Below are positions 35,084 through 49,055 of a stretch of 64,000 bases of DNA, piece after piece; the stretch's first letter is position 1; every line of letters starts with the position of its first letter. Under the pieces are notes generated by a model. It made no database searches, had not been told where the DNA came from, and saw only the letters and a program-made list of their open reading frames with translations. This DNA is from Lachnospiraceae bacterium UBA3820. Lineage in GTDB: Bacteria; Bacillota; Clostridia; Lachnospirales; Lachnospiraceae. The DNA is taken from positions 33,699 through 97,698 of the forward strand of contig DFDU01000026.1 in the NCBI GenBank assembly GCA_002369325.1. Direction: 5' to 3'. The position numbers and the translations under genes are program-made.

Positions 35084-37354
35084 TTAATATCCCCATTCGT
35101 ATTCTTTTACAAATGAATTTGTCCATTCGGCTCTGTCAATTTGAGACTCGCCGGTCCATTCAACATTTTCATCAAATTCTATGCCGAGCATGGTCCTCCA
35201 CTCCTTATCCGTAAGTCTGTCACTTATCGGCTGAGCAAACTCATAGTAAGAATATACAGGTCCGCTTGCGACCTTAAGCTGTCCGTCAACAGGAACAATT
35301 ACATAAATAATATTTACTTTTCCTGTTCCTACCTCAAGACATGCGCCGTTAGGATCTGTAGCTATATCGGTTACTATTGACGCCGGAAACTCATTGGTAG
35401 TAAAATAGTCCTTTCCTGCCTGATCCTTGGTTGCTTCCTGCCAGAAATGCTCAAGCTGTCCACCGAAGGATCTGATAAGCTCATACTCTTCGTCGGTAAG
35501 AAGCTCACTTCTAAGCTCTTTTCCCGATATGGTAGCAAGCTGATCGGATAAATCAGCCAGAATCTCAAGATCCGACTTGCTTCCCGAACTCAAATAACCA
35601 TATCCTTCCAGTCCTTCAGAGGTTGCCCTAACCAGATCGGCAAGTCTTGAATATACTTCAAACTCCGGTTCAACATATCCTCTGTCGTCAAGCTCAGGTA
35701 TTTCACCGCCGCCCATCTCAGCAACCATCTGCTTTGAATAAAGGACGGTATCATGCTTAAGCTCCGTATAGCTTCCAAGGAAGGTTTGAAGATTTTTCTT
35801 ATTCCATTCCTCGCTTTGCATAAATATAGGATATCCCTGTTTTTTAGGCTTAAGCAAAGGTCTTAAGGTATTTATCCAGCCCGAGTAAAGACTTGCATCC
35901 CATGTATCGGCAGGGGCATTTGCAATCTCTTCCCTGAGCTTTGTCATATTTTCATTATAGTTTTTGTAATCTGTCTCTCCCATGTCCGTAAGGATAGAAA
36001 GAGCCGTCTCGGAGCCGAGTGCCGCCGGCACATCAAGCGCATTCGGAAGCATTCTGTTTTCTCCCGCAGAGTTTTCCTGTGTATTTCTGTAGACAAGCTG
36101 TGTAAATATCGACTCATCTATAGAAAATCTCTGTCCCATAAATCTGTATCCCGTTATCTTTTCTTCAACTTCCTCATCTGAATCGGATGCATAAACAGGA
36201 ACCGAATTTATTTTAGGAGGTTCAAGCTCCTCTGTTAATTTTTTATAATTATCCCATCCGGCAGTATTTCCCGGAAGCTTATCCACGGTTACATCTTTTC
36301 CGTAAGCAGCCTCTATGATAGGGCGGAATTCATAATATCCGCAATCATCGGAGGTTCCCGCAAAGAACGAGGTAACCACATATATCTTTTCCCAATCGGC
36401 AAATGCGTCACCTTCCATGGCAAGTGTCATAAGAAGTGCCGAACGCGCCTGGGTTTCATCTTTTACAGCAAAATTTCTTCTTCCGTACCACATCATGGTT
36501 CTGAAGTATCTTTCAAGAAGCTCATCACCGTCATAATATCCTCTTGGCTTATATTGAGTATAATCTTCATATACCGGTTCATTCGAGGTAGTAAAAAGCG
36601 GCGATTCGGTCAACTCAGCCGAAGCATTTATAAGTGCAAGCTCTTTTTCTGCCACGTCGCTTACATCAGCAGGAAGCTTAGCATTTGGATCAAGCAGCTT
36701 ATTTCCTATCGCAAAGAAAGCAAGATTGTTCTTTGCAGCCTGTTCCCACTCCGTTCCCTTTAGCTTATCATATTGAGCCTGGGAAGCATTTAACATCTGA
36801 GCCGTAAGATTTGTCAAATCATTTGAAAGATGTTCCTTCTCAGTGGTTCGAAGCAAAAATGCAAAATAAAGATGATAAGTATGCATCATGGAGTCAACGG
36901 TTATGAAGTTTGCATGATAACCATAACGATTATCTTCATAGACCTCAAAAAACTCATTATCCCAGCCCGGTACAACCACAAAACCGTTATTTGCGATAAA
37001 GTCCTTCTGGTTATCCGTCATGTTTTGAACGCGGTCGCTGTCATAAACGTTGGAAAAAGCAGGATCTATACTGTATTCCGTTACGCTTGCAACCATCGCT
37101 CCTCCGTAGTCTCTGCCTGCGGTTCCGCTTATAAGCATCGGTCTTTGAAGATATGTTACCTGCATATCTCCGACATTTTGTGTTTCTTCCGTTGTATCGC
37201 CATTTTGTGTGGTATTGTTTTCACCCTCGGTTGCTCCGTCTTCTCCCGGATTTATCTTACGGCTTTTGCCGCAGGCAACCAAAAGCATAACTGTCATAAC
37301 TAAAAGAGTAACAATAATCGAACCTTTTTTAACAGCCTTTTTTTTACCGTTCAT
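35084..37354 (-). CDS. DUF3160-domain lipoprotein
   Basis: A 756-residue predicted lipoprotein: basic start, hydrophobic helix and lipobox LLVAC with Cys28, then an acidic/Thr linker (EGENNTTQNGDTTEE). The body matches DUF3160, with the conserved VVPGWDNEFFEVYEDNRYGYH-type region and DSMMHTYHLYF. Family function is unknown. It sits directly downstream of atpC without a visible terminator and is coupled to the following membrane protein gene. Confidence 0.8.
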   Translation of the reverse strand: MNGKKKAVKKGSIIVTLLVMTVMLLVACGKSRKINPGEDGATEGENNTTQNGDTTEETQNVGDMQVTYLQRPMLISGTAGRDYGGAMVASVTEYSIDPAFSNVYDSDRVQNMTDNQKDFIANNGFVVVPGWDNEFFEVYEDNRYGYHANFITVDSMMHTYHLYFAFLLRTTEKEHLSNDLTNLTAQMLNASQAQYDKLKGTEWEQAAKNNLAFFAIGNKLLDPNAKLPADVSDVAEKELALINASAELTESPLFTTSNEPVYEDYTQYKPRGYYDGDELLERYFRTMMWYGRRNFAVKDETQARSALLMTLAMEGDAFADWEKIYVVTSFFAGTSDDCGYYEFRPIIEAAYGKDVTVDKLPGNTAGWDNYKKLTEELEPPKINSVPVYASDSDEEVEEKITGYRFMGQRFSIDESIFTQLVYRNTQENSAGENRMLPNALDVPAALGSETALSILTDMGETDYKNYNENMTKLREEIANAPADTWDASLYSGWINTLRPLLKPKKQGYPIFMQSEEWNKKNLQTFLGSYTELKHDTVLYSKQMVAEMGGGEIPELDDRGYVEPEFEVYSRLADLVRATSEGLEGYGYLSSGSKSDLEILADLSDQLATISGKELRSELLTDEEYELIRSFGGQLEHFWQEATKDQAGKDYFTTNEFPASIVTDIATDPNGACLEVGTGKVNIIYVIVPVDGQLKVASGPVYSYYEFAQPISDRLTDKEWRTMLGIEFDENVEWTGESQIDRAEWTNSFVKEYEWGY

Positions 37355-37405
37355 ATTTTTCCCCCTTTATTCGTTTCCTTGACAGCAAATCTTTACAAAT
37401 ATGAT

Positions 37406-37804
37406 TTATTTCTTACACATCTGCAATCTGAGAACCGCTCTCTTAAGGGCAAGTTCTGCTCTGTTATGATCCTGAGTGTCATCACCTATACGACGTTCCG
37501 CACGGATTTTAGCCTCTTCGGCACGCTTTTCGTCTATCTCATCCGGCCACTCAACGCTTTCTGCAAGCATGGTTATGGAATCCTGAAGAACTTCTACAAA
37601 GCCCGAATGAAGCGCAGCGACCTTCTCGCCGCCTGCTTCAACAAGCTTCAAAACTCCCGGCTGCAATACCATGGTAGTCGGTACATGCTTCGGATATATG
37701 CCACGCATGCCTGCCGTAGTATTAAATTCTATGAAAGTGACATCACCCTCATAGAACACTCTCTCAGGTGATAATATTTTAACTTTCATTGTATTATCTG
37801 CCAT
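37406..37804 (-). CDS. atpC: ATP synthase F1 epsilon subunit
   Basis: 132 residues. N-terminal beta-sandwich (VKILSPERVFYEGDV, MRGIYPKHVPTTMVLQPG) and a C-terminal two-helix hairpin (DEKRAEEAKIRAERRI ... AELALKRAVLRLQ) that can regulate the motor. Last gene of the atp operon, 44 bases after atpD. Confidence 0.93.
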   Translation of the reverse strand: MADNTMKVKILSPERVFYEGDVTFIEFNTTAGMRGIYPKHVPTTMVLQPGVLKLVEAGGEKVAALHSGFVEVLQDSITMLAESVEWPDEIDEKRAEEAKIRAERRIGDDTQDHNRAELALKRAVLRLQMCKK

Positions 37805-37848
37805 ATCGTCCTCATTTCTTCTTATATATCAAATAAGAAACCAATACT

Positions 37849-39243
<1,395 letters not shown>

Positions 39244-39270
39244 CTATCTCCTTAATATTATTTCAATCAG

Positions 39271-40194
39271 TTACGAAATCGCTTCCGCTCCCGCAATTAT
39301 CTCGGTAAGTTCCTGAGTAATTGCTCCCTGTCTTGCTCTGTTATACATAAGTGACAAATCTGCAATCATTTCTTCGGCATTGCTTGTAGCCGAATCCATA
39401 GCCTGCATACGGGCACCGTTTTCACTGGCAACGGCTTCAAGAAAAGCTCCGTAGATTATACTTCTCATATAATTCGGTATAACCTGATCGAGAACCGCTT
39501 CTTCATTTTCCGAGTCATCAAGTCCAGACATAAATGGTTGGAAATCTCCCAATCCGGAAGATGAGCCCTCGTAATTCATCTGAATTCTTTCGTCATGGCC
39601 TTCCGGTACAAACTCACCCGGGTCAATCGGAAGAAGCTTTATAAGCTTTGGCTCCTGTGAAACCGTGTTTTTGAAATTGGTATATGCAAGGTATATCTCT
39701 CCTATCTCACCCATTTCAAACTGGGTAAGAAGCTCCTTGCTTATCTCCATAGCATCCGAATATAAAGGTGCATTTATAACCTCGGAATAATCCTTATGAA
39801 TATTGAAGCCCTTACGGGTAAGACCCTCAATACCCTTCTTACCTATGGCATATACATAGGTGTCTTCTTTAGGAAACTTATCCTTATTCTCATTGGCTAT
39901 AAGCTTGACCATGTTACTGTTATAGCCGCCGGCAAGTCCTCTGTTTGAGGTTATAACTATGAGAGCTTTTTTCTTGCTCTCGCTTTCCTTTATATACTTA
40001 TGGTCAACATTTTTAGTCAAGGCAAGTACGGAACAGATAGTATCATAAAGCGTAGTAAAATAAGGTTTATTACTCTCAGCCTTACCTCTTGCCTTTTGAA
40101 GCTTAACTGTTGCAACAAGCTTCATAGCCTTGGTAATCTGCTGTGTACTTGTAACGCTTTCCTTACGTCTTTTTATGTCGCGCATTGATGCCAA
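39271..40194 (-). CDS. atpG: ATP synthase F1 gamma subunit
   Basis: 307 residues. Rotor subunit with typical N-terminal helix (RDIKRRKESVTSTQQITKAMKLVA) and C-terminal helix (NAEEMIADLSLMYNRARQGAITQELTEI). A slightly acidic insertion (SSSGLGDFQPFMSGLDDSENEE, in two parts) makes it a little longer than many homologues. Confidence 0.96.
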   Translation of the reverse strand: MASMRDIKRRKESVTSTQQITKAMKLVATVKLQKARGKAESNKPYFTTLYDTICSVLALTKNVDHKYIKESESKKKALIVITSNRGLAGGYNSNMVKLIANENKDKFPKEDTYVYAIGKKGIEGLTRKGFNIHKDYSEVINAPLYSDAMEISKELLTQFEMGEIGEIYLAYTNFKNTVSQEPKLIKLLPIDPGEFVPEGHDERIQMNYEGSSSGLGDFQPFMSGLDDSENEEAVLDQVIPNYMRSIIYGAFLEAVASENGARMQAMDSATSNAEEMIADLSLMYNRARQGAITQELTEIIAGAEAIS

Positions 40195-40258
40195 GACTTA
40201 TCGCCTCCGTTTCCATGGGGTTAAGCTTTATGCTCTTAATCCCCTTCATTTTTAATGA

Positions 40259-42314
<2,056 letters not shown>

Positions 42315-42330
<16 letters not shown>

Positions 42331-42869
42331 GTATCATCACCCATTTCCTTAAGTGTTTCATCGATAAGCTCTGCCTGTTTTTTGTCATCAAGCTCACCAT
42401 CGACAAACTTACCTGCCATTACGGTTGCAACGCTTATAATTTCCTGCTTAACTTCGTCAGCCACCTTAAGCTTTTCAAGCTCGGCTTCCTTATTTGCTCT
42501 TTGGATAATCCTTGCAGCTTCTTCCTTAGCCTCGGCAACGATGTTTTCTTCGTTCTTAACGGCTTTCTTTCTTGCAGCGGTTAAAATCTCATCAGCCTCT
42601 GCATCAGCGTTCTGAAGCTTGGCGTCATATTCTGTTTTAAGTTTTGCTGCATCTTCCCTGTCTTTAGCTGCGTTTTCCAAATCATTCTTTACTTTTTCCT
42701 GACGATTTTCAAGTACCTTGCGAACAGGATTTATAAGTATATATGAGAGGAAGATAAAGAGAAGAAATACTGCACATCCCTGTATCAACACATCAAATAA
42801 TAACTGACTGTCCAATCCGAAGATACGTCCTGAGAGAAGAGCAACATTTTCATTTACCATAAATGTCAC
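42315..42869 (-). CDS. atpF: ATP synthase Fo subunit b
   Basis: 184 residues. One N-terminal membrane helix (about 25-45) and a long Ala/Glu/Lys coiled coil (ENRQEKVKNDLENAAKDRED ...), the peripheral stalk. The GTG at 42869 is the likely start because AGGAGG lies seven bases upstream; the next ATG would be 16 bases away. Confidence 0.94.
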
Positions 42870-42880
42870 TTTTTATCCTC

Positions 42881-43892
<1,012 letters not shown>

Positions 43893-43909
43893 ATGTTCAC
43901 CCTCCTTCT

Positions 43910-44503
43910 TTAATTTTTGTAGTTCTTCATGCCTATCGGCTTGAAGGTATAATCAAACTCGTCGTCTTCATCCTCATCTCCCGAAGATGTATCCGATTCG
44001 TTATTCTTATCATTATAAGCGGCATCCGCAAAATCTTTTTTTGATGCCTTATCTCTCGCCAGACTCATTTCGGAATTTTCCATCAATAATTGATTGAAAT
44101 CCTTTACTTCATCCTTATGTCCCATAAGCTTTCTTACCAAAGAATTCATATAACCCGAAAGTTTCAAAAAAGCAAGTCCGACCGCCGCACCGACAAATGC
44201 CTGCCAGCATATCAATACAGCTACGATTAAAACGATTGCGCTTATGGCATACCTGAGCATACTCTGAAGTGTCATATAATTGTTTGCCTTTTGTCCGTCT
44301 TCACTTCCGAGAGCTCTGTCAAGGCTTTGATATATATGATACGCCTGATAACATGCTGTAAATGCTCCGGCCAAAAGTCCCGGTATAAAAGCCCAGGCCC
44401 AACCGCCAAATATAATTCCGAGAACCACACCGAGTATAAGTCCCGCTATCGTACACAGGAATATTCCGGCATAAAGTTCCATCAATACCTTACGACTTTC
44501 CAT
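43910..44503 (-). CDS. atpI: ATP synthase subunit I-like membrane protein (AtpI)
   Basis: 197 residues. Paired N-terminal and central membrane helices (LMELYAGIFLCTIAGLILGVV, ISAIVLIVAVLICWQAFVGAAVGLAF) match the AtpI family, linked to c-ring assembly and cation supply. An unusual acidic, charged tail of about 70 residues (DTSSGDEDEDDEFDYTF) extends it. It overlaps the end of the upstream AtpZ-like gene by 14 bases. Confidence 0.75.
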   Translation of the reverse strand: MESRKVLMELYAGIFLCTIAGLILGVVLGIIFGGWAWAFIPGLLAGAFTACYQAYHIYQSLDRALGSEDGQKANNYMTLQSMLRYAISAIVLIVAVLICWQAFVGAAVGLAFLKLSGYMNSLVRKLMGHKDEVKDFNQLLMENSEMSLARDKASKKDFADAAYNDKNNESDTSSGDEDEDDEFDYTFKPIGMKNYKN

Positions 44504-44717
44504 TATCTTGTCCTATAAACCTTTTTATAACTATAGCCACCGAACGAAAGCCCGCACACACCCCAAGAACTATAAACCAAACCATTAGGTGTGTCCCGAA
44601 ATATTTATCAATCAGATAACCGATGCCCATACTGAAAAAGATGGTTACCAGCATGGTTATTCCTATCTGACTTATCAGAAATAACATTTTTAGAACCTGA
44701 TGCTCGTTATTTTTCAT
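44490..44717 (-). CDS. atpZ: AtpZ/AtpI family small membrane protein
   Basis: 75 residues, two membrane helices with the family pattern IGITMLVTIFFSMGIGYLIDKYFGTH and a GVCAGFRSVA loop. First gene of the atp operon, about 26 bases after the predicted transcription start. AtpZ proteins form Mg2+/Ca2+ transporters or chaperone-like partners of AtpI. Confidence 0.82.
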   Translation of the reverse strand: MKNNEHQVLKMLFLISQIGITMLVTIFFSMGIGYLIDKYFGTHLMVWFIVLGVCAGFRSVAIVIKRFIGQDNGKS

Positions 44718-44749
44718 ACATTTCCGTCCGATTACACAAATAATTAATA

Positions 44750-44778
44750 ATTATACCTTATTATTTGATGATTTTCAA
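44750..44778 (-). promoter_or_regulatory. Promoter of the atp operon
   Basis: On the minus strand TTGAAA (44773-44778) and TATAAT (44750-44755) are exactly 17 bases apart, an almost perfect vegetative promoter placed just ahead of the AtpZ start. Confidence 0.88.
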
Positions 44779-44828
44779 CAATTCCGGGCCTATTATTTTT
44801 CAATATATTTCTATCCTGTCTGTTATAA

Positions 44829-45254
44829 CTATTCTATCATTGAAATACGTCTTATGTGTCTTTCGTCGTTTGAAAAAGGCGTATCCACGAAATTATCGAC
44901 TATCATAAGAGCAAGACCCGGTCCGATAGTTCTTGCGCCCATACAAAGCACATTGGCATTATTGTGTTCCTTTGTTGCCTTCGCCGAGAAACAATCACTG
45001 CAAAGAGCAGCTCTTACACCTTTAACCTTGTTTGCTGTGATTGACATACCGATACCGGTTCCGCAAATAAGAATTCCGAGCTCACATTCGCCTGAAGCAA
45101 CCGCCTTAGCAACAGCCTTTCCGTATACCGGATAATCGCATGAAGCCGTGCTGTCACAACCGAAATCTTTTATCTCAAAGCCTCTTTCCTTAAGATGCTT
45201 GATTACCTCTAACTTTAATTCATATCCTCCGTGGTCACAACCTATTGCTATCAT
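44829..45254 (-). CDS. rpiB: Ribose-5-phosphate isomerase B
   Basis: 141 residues, standard for RpiB/LacAB. Signature IGCDHGGYELK, catalytic Cys64 in LICGTGIGMSI, and the phosphate-binding DERHIRRI end. Interconverts ribose 5-phosphate and ribulose 5-phosphate. Located between sua5/tsaC and the atp operon, as in many Firmicutes. Confidence 0.95.
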   Translation of the reverse strand: MIAIGCDHGGYELKLEVIKHLKERGFEIKDFGCDSTASCDYPVYGKAVAKAVASGECELGILICGTGIGMSITANKVKGVRAALCSDCFSAKATKEHNNANVLCMGARTIGPGLALMIVDNFVDTPFSNDERHIRRISMIE

Positions 45255-45265
45255 ATCTTTCCTCC

Positions 45266-46378
45266 TTAATTCACTTTAATTACTCGGTGACCTGCTGCTT
45301 TTAACAGTCGGTTCATAATCGCACCGCCCAGTTCATTTTGATTTAAGGCTTCGCTGTAAATATACTCGGCTCCTATTGTATCACATTTTCTTAAAACTGC
45401 GTACAAATTTGCGGAAATTGTTACTCCCTTGTCTGCTTCACCGACTATTAGAACATTTTCGCATTTATAGTAAGGTGCATTGTCTTTGGTTGCAATAACC
45501 GCAATCTTATAGCCCTGGGCATTCTTTTTTTCTACAAGGGAATTTATTTTATCTATAACTTTTTTATCATTTGATTGTGGGCTTTCATCTTTGTCTTTAT
45601 CCGGATTTATGCCATCATCCTCATACTCAACTATCGTCACTTCGCCCTTCGGTGCATAATGTGTATATTTCATTCCCGGAGCCTTCGGACGAAGATTTGG
45701 ATCGGGTTCGATAATCGCTTTGTCTATCTCAACATGTCCGATGATGCTTTCAAGCATTTTTTTAGTTATATAACCCGGGCGAAGTATAGTCGTTGTCTCT
45801 CCCGTTAAATCAACTATCGTTGACTCGATGCCGATGCCGACCGCCCCTCCATCAAGAATCATATCTATGCGACCGTTCATATCTTCTATAACATGTTCCG
45901 CAAGCGTAGGTGACGGTCTTCCGGAGGTGTTCGCGCTGGGTGCCGCTATGTACACACCGCTTTCTTTAATAAACTTCATGGCAACCGGATGTGACGGCAT
46001 ACGGATTGCAACCGTGTCAAGTCCCCCGGTAGTTCCGTTCGGAACGATTTTCTTTTTATTAAGAATAATTGTAAGCGGTCCCGGCCAAAATGCTTCCATA
46101 AGCATAACCGCTTTTTCCGGAACCTCTGAAGCAAGCTCATAAACCGCCTTGGTATCAGCTATATGAACTATAAGCGGATTATCACTCGGTCTGCCCTTTG
46201 CCGCATATATTTTGGCTGCTGCCTCTTCATTTAATGCATCTGCGCCGAGTCCGTAAACAGTTTCGGTCGGAAATGCCACAAGGCCGCCGTTTTTTAAAAT
46301 CTCCGCCGCCCTAATTATTGCTTTTTCATCGTCTCCGTATGCTATTATTGTTTTTATTTTGTCATTTTCACTATTCAT
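45266..46378 (-). CDS. tsaC: L-threonylcarbamoyladenylate synthase (TsaC2/Sua5 type)
   Basis: 370 residues: an N-terminal YrdC domain (GLVAFPTETVYGLGADA, IYAAKGRPSDNPLIVH, APSANTSGRPSPT) and a C-terminal Sua5 domain, which makes it the long Sua5 type. It forms the precursor for the t6A37 modification of ANN-decoding tRNAs. It starts 12 bases before rpiB in transcription order. Confidence 0.94.
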   Translation of the reverse strand: MNSENDKIKTIIAYGDDEKAIIRAAEILKNGGLVAFPTETVYGLGADALNEEAAAKIYAAKGRPSDNPLIVHIADTKAVYELASEVPEKAVMLMEAFWPGPLTIILNKKKIVPNGTTGGLDTVAIRMPSHPVAMKFIKESGVYIAAPSANTSGRPSPTLAEHVIEDMNGRIDMILDGGAVGIGIESTIVDLTGETTTILRPGYITKKMLESIIGHVEIDKAIIEPDPNLRPKAPGMKYTHYAPKGEVTIVEYEDDGINPDKDKDESPQSNDKKVIDKINSLVEKKNAQGYKIAVIATKDNAPYYKCENVLIVGEADKGVTISANLYAVLRKCDTIGAEYIYSEALNQNELGGAIMNRLLKAAGHRVIKVN

Positions 46379-46428
46379 CTGCTTTGTCCTTGCTAATCAT
46401 CACATGATTGTACATTTTCTTTTCATAA

Positions 46429-48987
46429 TCATTCATATTTACCGGTATAAGCTTTATCTCTGTTCACATCATAATCCGCTATCATTACCTGCTTTTTTTT
46501 ATACGAAAAAATCGTTACAAGAGGCGAAGGACTCCCGTAATAAGCATCATATTCCTCTGTAATTTTTTCGAGTTTATAATATTCCGGTTCAAGCAATATA
46601 TATTCATGTCCGTAAGAAGACAATAAATCGACAAGTTCCTTTGTCAGCCTCGAATCCACCTTATTCCAGATACTGATATCCGGAGGATAAAAACCAATCG
46701 TTACATCAACATCGTCCTCATTTTCCCTGAATATATCAAGGCGTTTTCTTATACTGTCAATTATATTTGTTCTTACACTTTCCGAATCCGAATCATTTTT
46801 ATTTATATTTTCGTCTATATGTGAGTCTGAATGTTCCGGCAGCTCGTTTAATCCGATCAGATAAAAAATCTTTTTTCTGTTGTCTTTCCTTTTATTATCA
46901 CAGTCTGACGACATCGTTGTATCTTCATTTGTAATATATGATTCCGTATTTAAATATTTATTATATTCAAACTTTTTTTCAACTTCAATCTTAGATTCCC
47001 AAACAGACCTTGTTTCTTCACCGGCAAATTCAATAAGCTTTTTTATATATTGTTCTTTAATGTTCTCCGACTGAACTAAAACCTTATCTGCATATACTAC
47101 ACCGGGTACAGTCACATAATATTTCAAAGTAGCAAGATCCGTGTAATCCCTCTCTTTGTACTCACCGGTTTTAAACGGTTGAACGTAAATAAGCTCTTCC
47201 GTGTAATTTCTTAACTCTTTTGAATAGTATTGAGGCGGAACAGTCAGGCAGGGATTTTCCCCGTCATAAGGATTTTGAATATATATCCTGTCAGGATGGT
47301 GAAGTCCTATATCAAAACGAGTCCAAAGACTTATCTTGACATCTTTCGGATAATCTTCAAGGTGTGTATTTTCTATAATTTCATCATCACCGGCAATTAT
47401 TTCTCCGAAATAGTTCTTAAACAATACCGGAATCGGAACCACATATACATCAGCTTTATTTTCCGAAATAAATGAACTGTAGATCGGTGCAAAACCTTTC
47501 CATTCATCCGGACCTGCTGCAAGAAATACTATTTCGTTACGGTTTATGATTCGTTCATTAACCATATCCGATAAGCTGTTTAAAGATTCTTTTATATTAT
47601 CTACCCTGTCGGATATTTTTTCGTAATTATTCACTCTTGCACCGGTAAAGCCATCATGATCATCAACCGAAATCCCGCATTCCGAAATATCTTCTTCACT
47701 GATAACTTCATAAACAAGCAAATTATACAATTCAAAAAGTGCATCGCAATAAACCTGGATTTTTTCAACAACAAGCCTTGCACTTTCGCTTTCTTCACCC
47801 TTGACTTTTTCAATCAACGTTCCGAGGTCTACTGCAAGCTGCTGACATTCCTGCAAAATATCGGTTATCTCTTCTATTAATTCTCCAGTTTCAAATACAA
47901 TAGAAAAATCTTCCGCATTTAAATATTTCGTTTTCGAGCAGGAACCTTCTATCTGTTCAGTCATATCCTTAAGTTGTTTAATACACTCCTTCGCCATCCC
48001 TTTTAGCGAATCGGCATATGTTTCACTGATTTCCGGACGCACAAGCATATCTTTCGAAAATGTAAACTCCGGCAATTTAAAATCCGCAACCGCCTGAAGA
48101 TTTTCGCGTTGCTTTTCGAAATAAGGATAATCGTGTCCTCCCCAAACCTTACGACACACCAGATAATTTCCATAATGGTTTGCCAATGCTTCGTTATAGT
48201 AGGCCGGAACCGGTATTGTTGTGTTCTCAAAAGGTAAATATATGGGGTTTATGTAATACTTTTTCGGAAAACCCTTTCCTCCTTTTAGTACCCACGGAAA
48301 AATCTGTCCGATTCTGTCAGCTTCATTCTCCGGCACACGCGCCATCTGCTTTTCGGCCAGCTTATAAAGTAAAATCATCATCTGTCTTTTATCAAGTGTT
48401 CTGTCAAATTTTACGTTGTACTTTTTTTCGAAATGATTAAGCTCACGCTCTATGGTTTCCTTATATAATTTTTCTTCTAAAATGCCATCGGCAATTGCAA
48501 TAATTCTTTTTACCTCATCGCAACGCTCACGTTCCTTATCCTCATCTTTATATAGATAATCCAGTATGAAAATATCAACAGATGCCATATAAGGGAAATT
48601 ATGATATCTATTTAGATGCGCCTCATCGAAACATATTTGATTACTGTTAACGATTCTTGCCAGAAAAAGCTGATGTTCTTCTTTTCTCTCATAATCATGA
48701 ATAACAAAATTTTTTGGCAGTTCAAGGTCTGCCACTGCACGAAACTTATTATAATCTTCGCGCTTCATACAAATATCAAGGTCATCGTCCCAGGGTACAA
48801 ATCCACCATGCCTGACCGCACCTAAGAAAGTACCCCAGTCCGCAAAATATTCTATATTATGCTTTTTGCAAATACGGTCAATTTCATCAAGCACAACAAG
48901 ACCGGCAGCCCATCCCTGCTTGATGGCTGTCGGTATGTAAAATCCGTTTCTGACTTCGTCTTTAAAAAAATCAACCGTAAAATTCAT
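46429..48987 (-). CDS. LicD-family phosphotransferase fused to a large C-terminal domain
   Basis: An 852-residue protein, three times the length of plain LicD. The N-terminal third is LicD: FADWGTFLGAVRHGGFVPWDD (in two parts) with metal-binding Asp67-Asp71 (DDDLD), as in phosphocholine transferases. The middle (about 320-480) is helical and coiled-coil-like. The rest (about 490-645) has AAGPDEWKGFAPIYSSF, IYIQNPYDGEN, PPQYYSKELRNYTEELIYVQP and YADKVLVQSENIK, which resemble a glycosyltransferase or CDP-glycerol-transferase-like fold. It ends with an acidic linker and a final domain. Last gene of the phosphonate cluster; LicD enzymes move phosphocholine from CDP-choline to glycans, so transfer of a CMP-activated phosphonate is the natural inference. 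Confidence 0.78.
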   Translation of the reverse strand: MNFTVDFFKDEVRNGFYIPTAIKQGWAAGLVVLDEIDRICKKHNIEYFADWGTFLGAVRHGGFVPWDDDLDICMKREDYNKFRAVADLELPKNFVIHDYERKEEHQLFLARIVNSNQICFDEAHLNRYHNFPYMASVDIFILDYLYKDEDKERERCDEVKRIIAIADGILEEKLYKETIERELNHFEKKYNVKFDRTLDKRQMMILLYKLAEKQMARVPENEADRIGQIFPWVLKGGKGFPKKYYINPIYLPFENTTIPVPAYYNEALANHYGNYLVCRKVWGGHDYPYFEKQRENLQAVADFKLPEFTFSKDMLVRPEISETYADSLKGMAKECIKQLKDMTEQIEGSCSKTKYLNAEDFSIVFETGELIEEITDILQECQQLAVDLGTLIEKVKGEESESARLVVEKIQVYCDALFELYNLLVYEVISEEDISECGISVDDHDGFTGARVNNYEKISDRVDNIKESLNSLSDMVNERIINRNEIVFLAAGPDEWKGFAPIYSSFISENKADVYVVPIPVLFKNYFGEIIAGDDEIIENTHLEDYPKDVKISLWTRFDIGLHHPDRIYIQNPYDGENPCLTVPPQYYSKELRNYTEELIYVQPFKTGEYKERDYTDLATLKYYVTVPGVVYADKVLVQSENIKEQYIKKLIEFAGEETRSVWESKIEVEKKFEYNKYLNTESYITNEDTTMSSDCDNKRKDNRKKIFYLIGLNELPEHSDSHIDENINKNDSDSESVRTNIIDSIRKRLDIFRENEDDVDVTIGFYPPDISIWNKVDSRLTKELVDLLSSYGHEYILLEPEYYKLEKITEEYDAYYGSPSPLVTIFSYKKKQVMIADYDVNRDKAYTGKYE

Positions 48988-49055
48988 ATATATTCCTCTT
49001 TTTTGAAATATAGAAAACGATCAATTGAGAACCATCTCTATCGTTCATTTCCATT

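Noticed and set aside
46397..46411. AATCAT-CAC-ATGATT between the LicD fusion and tsaC as a terminator
   Set aside because: A six-bp AT-rich stem without a following U run is too weak; it is left unassigned.
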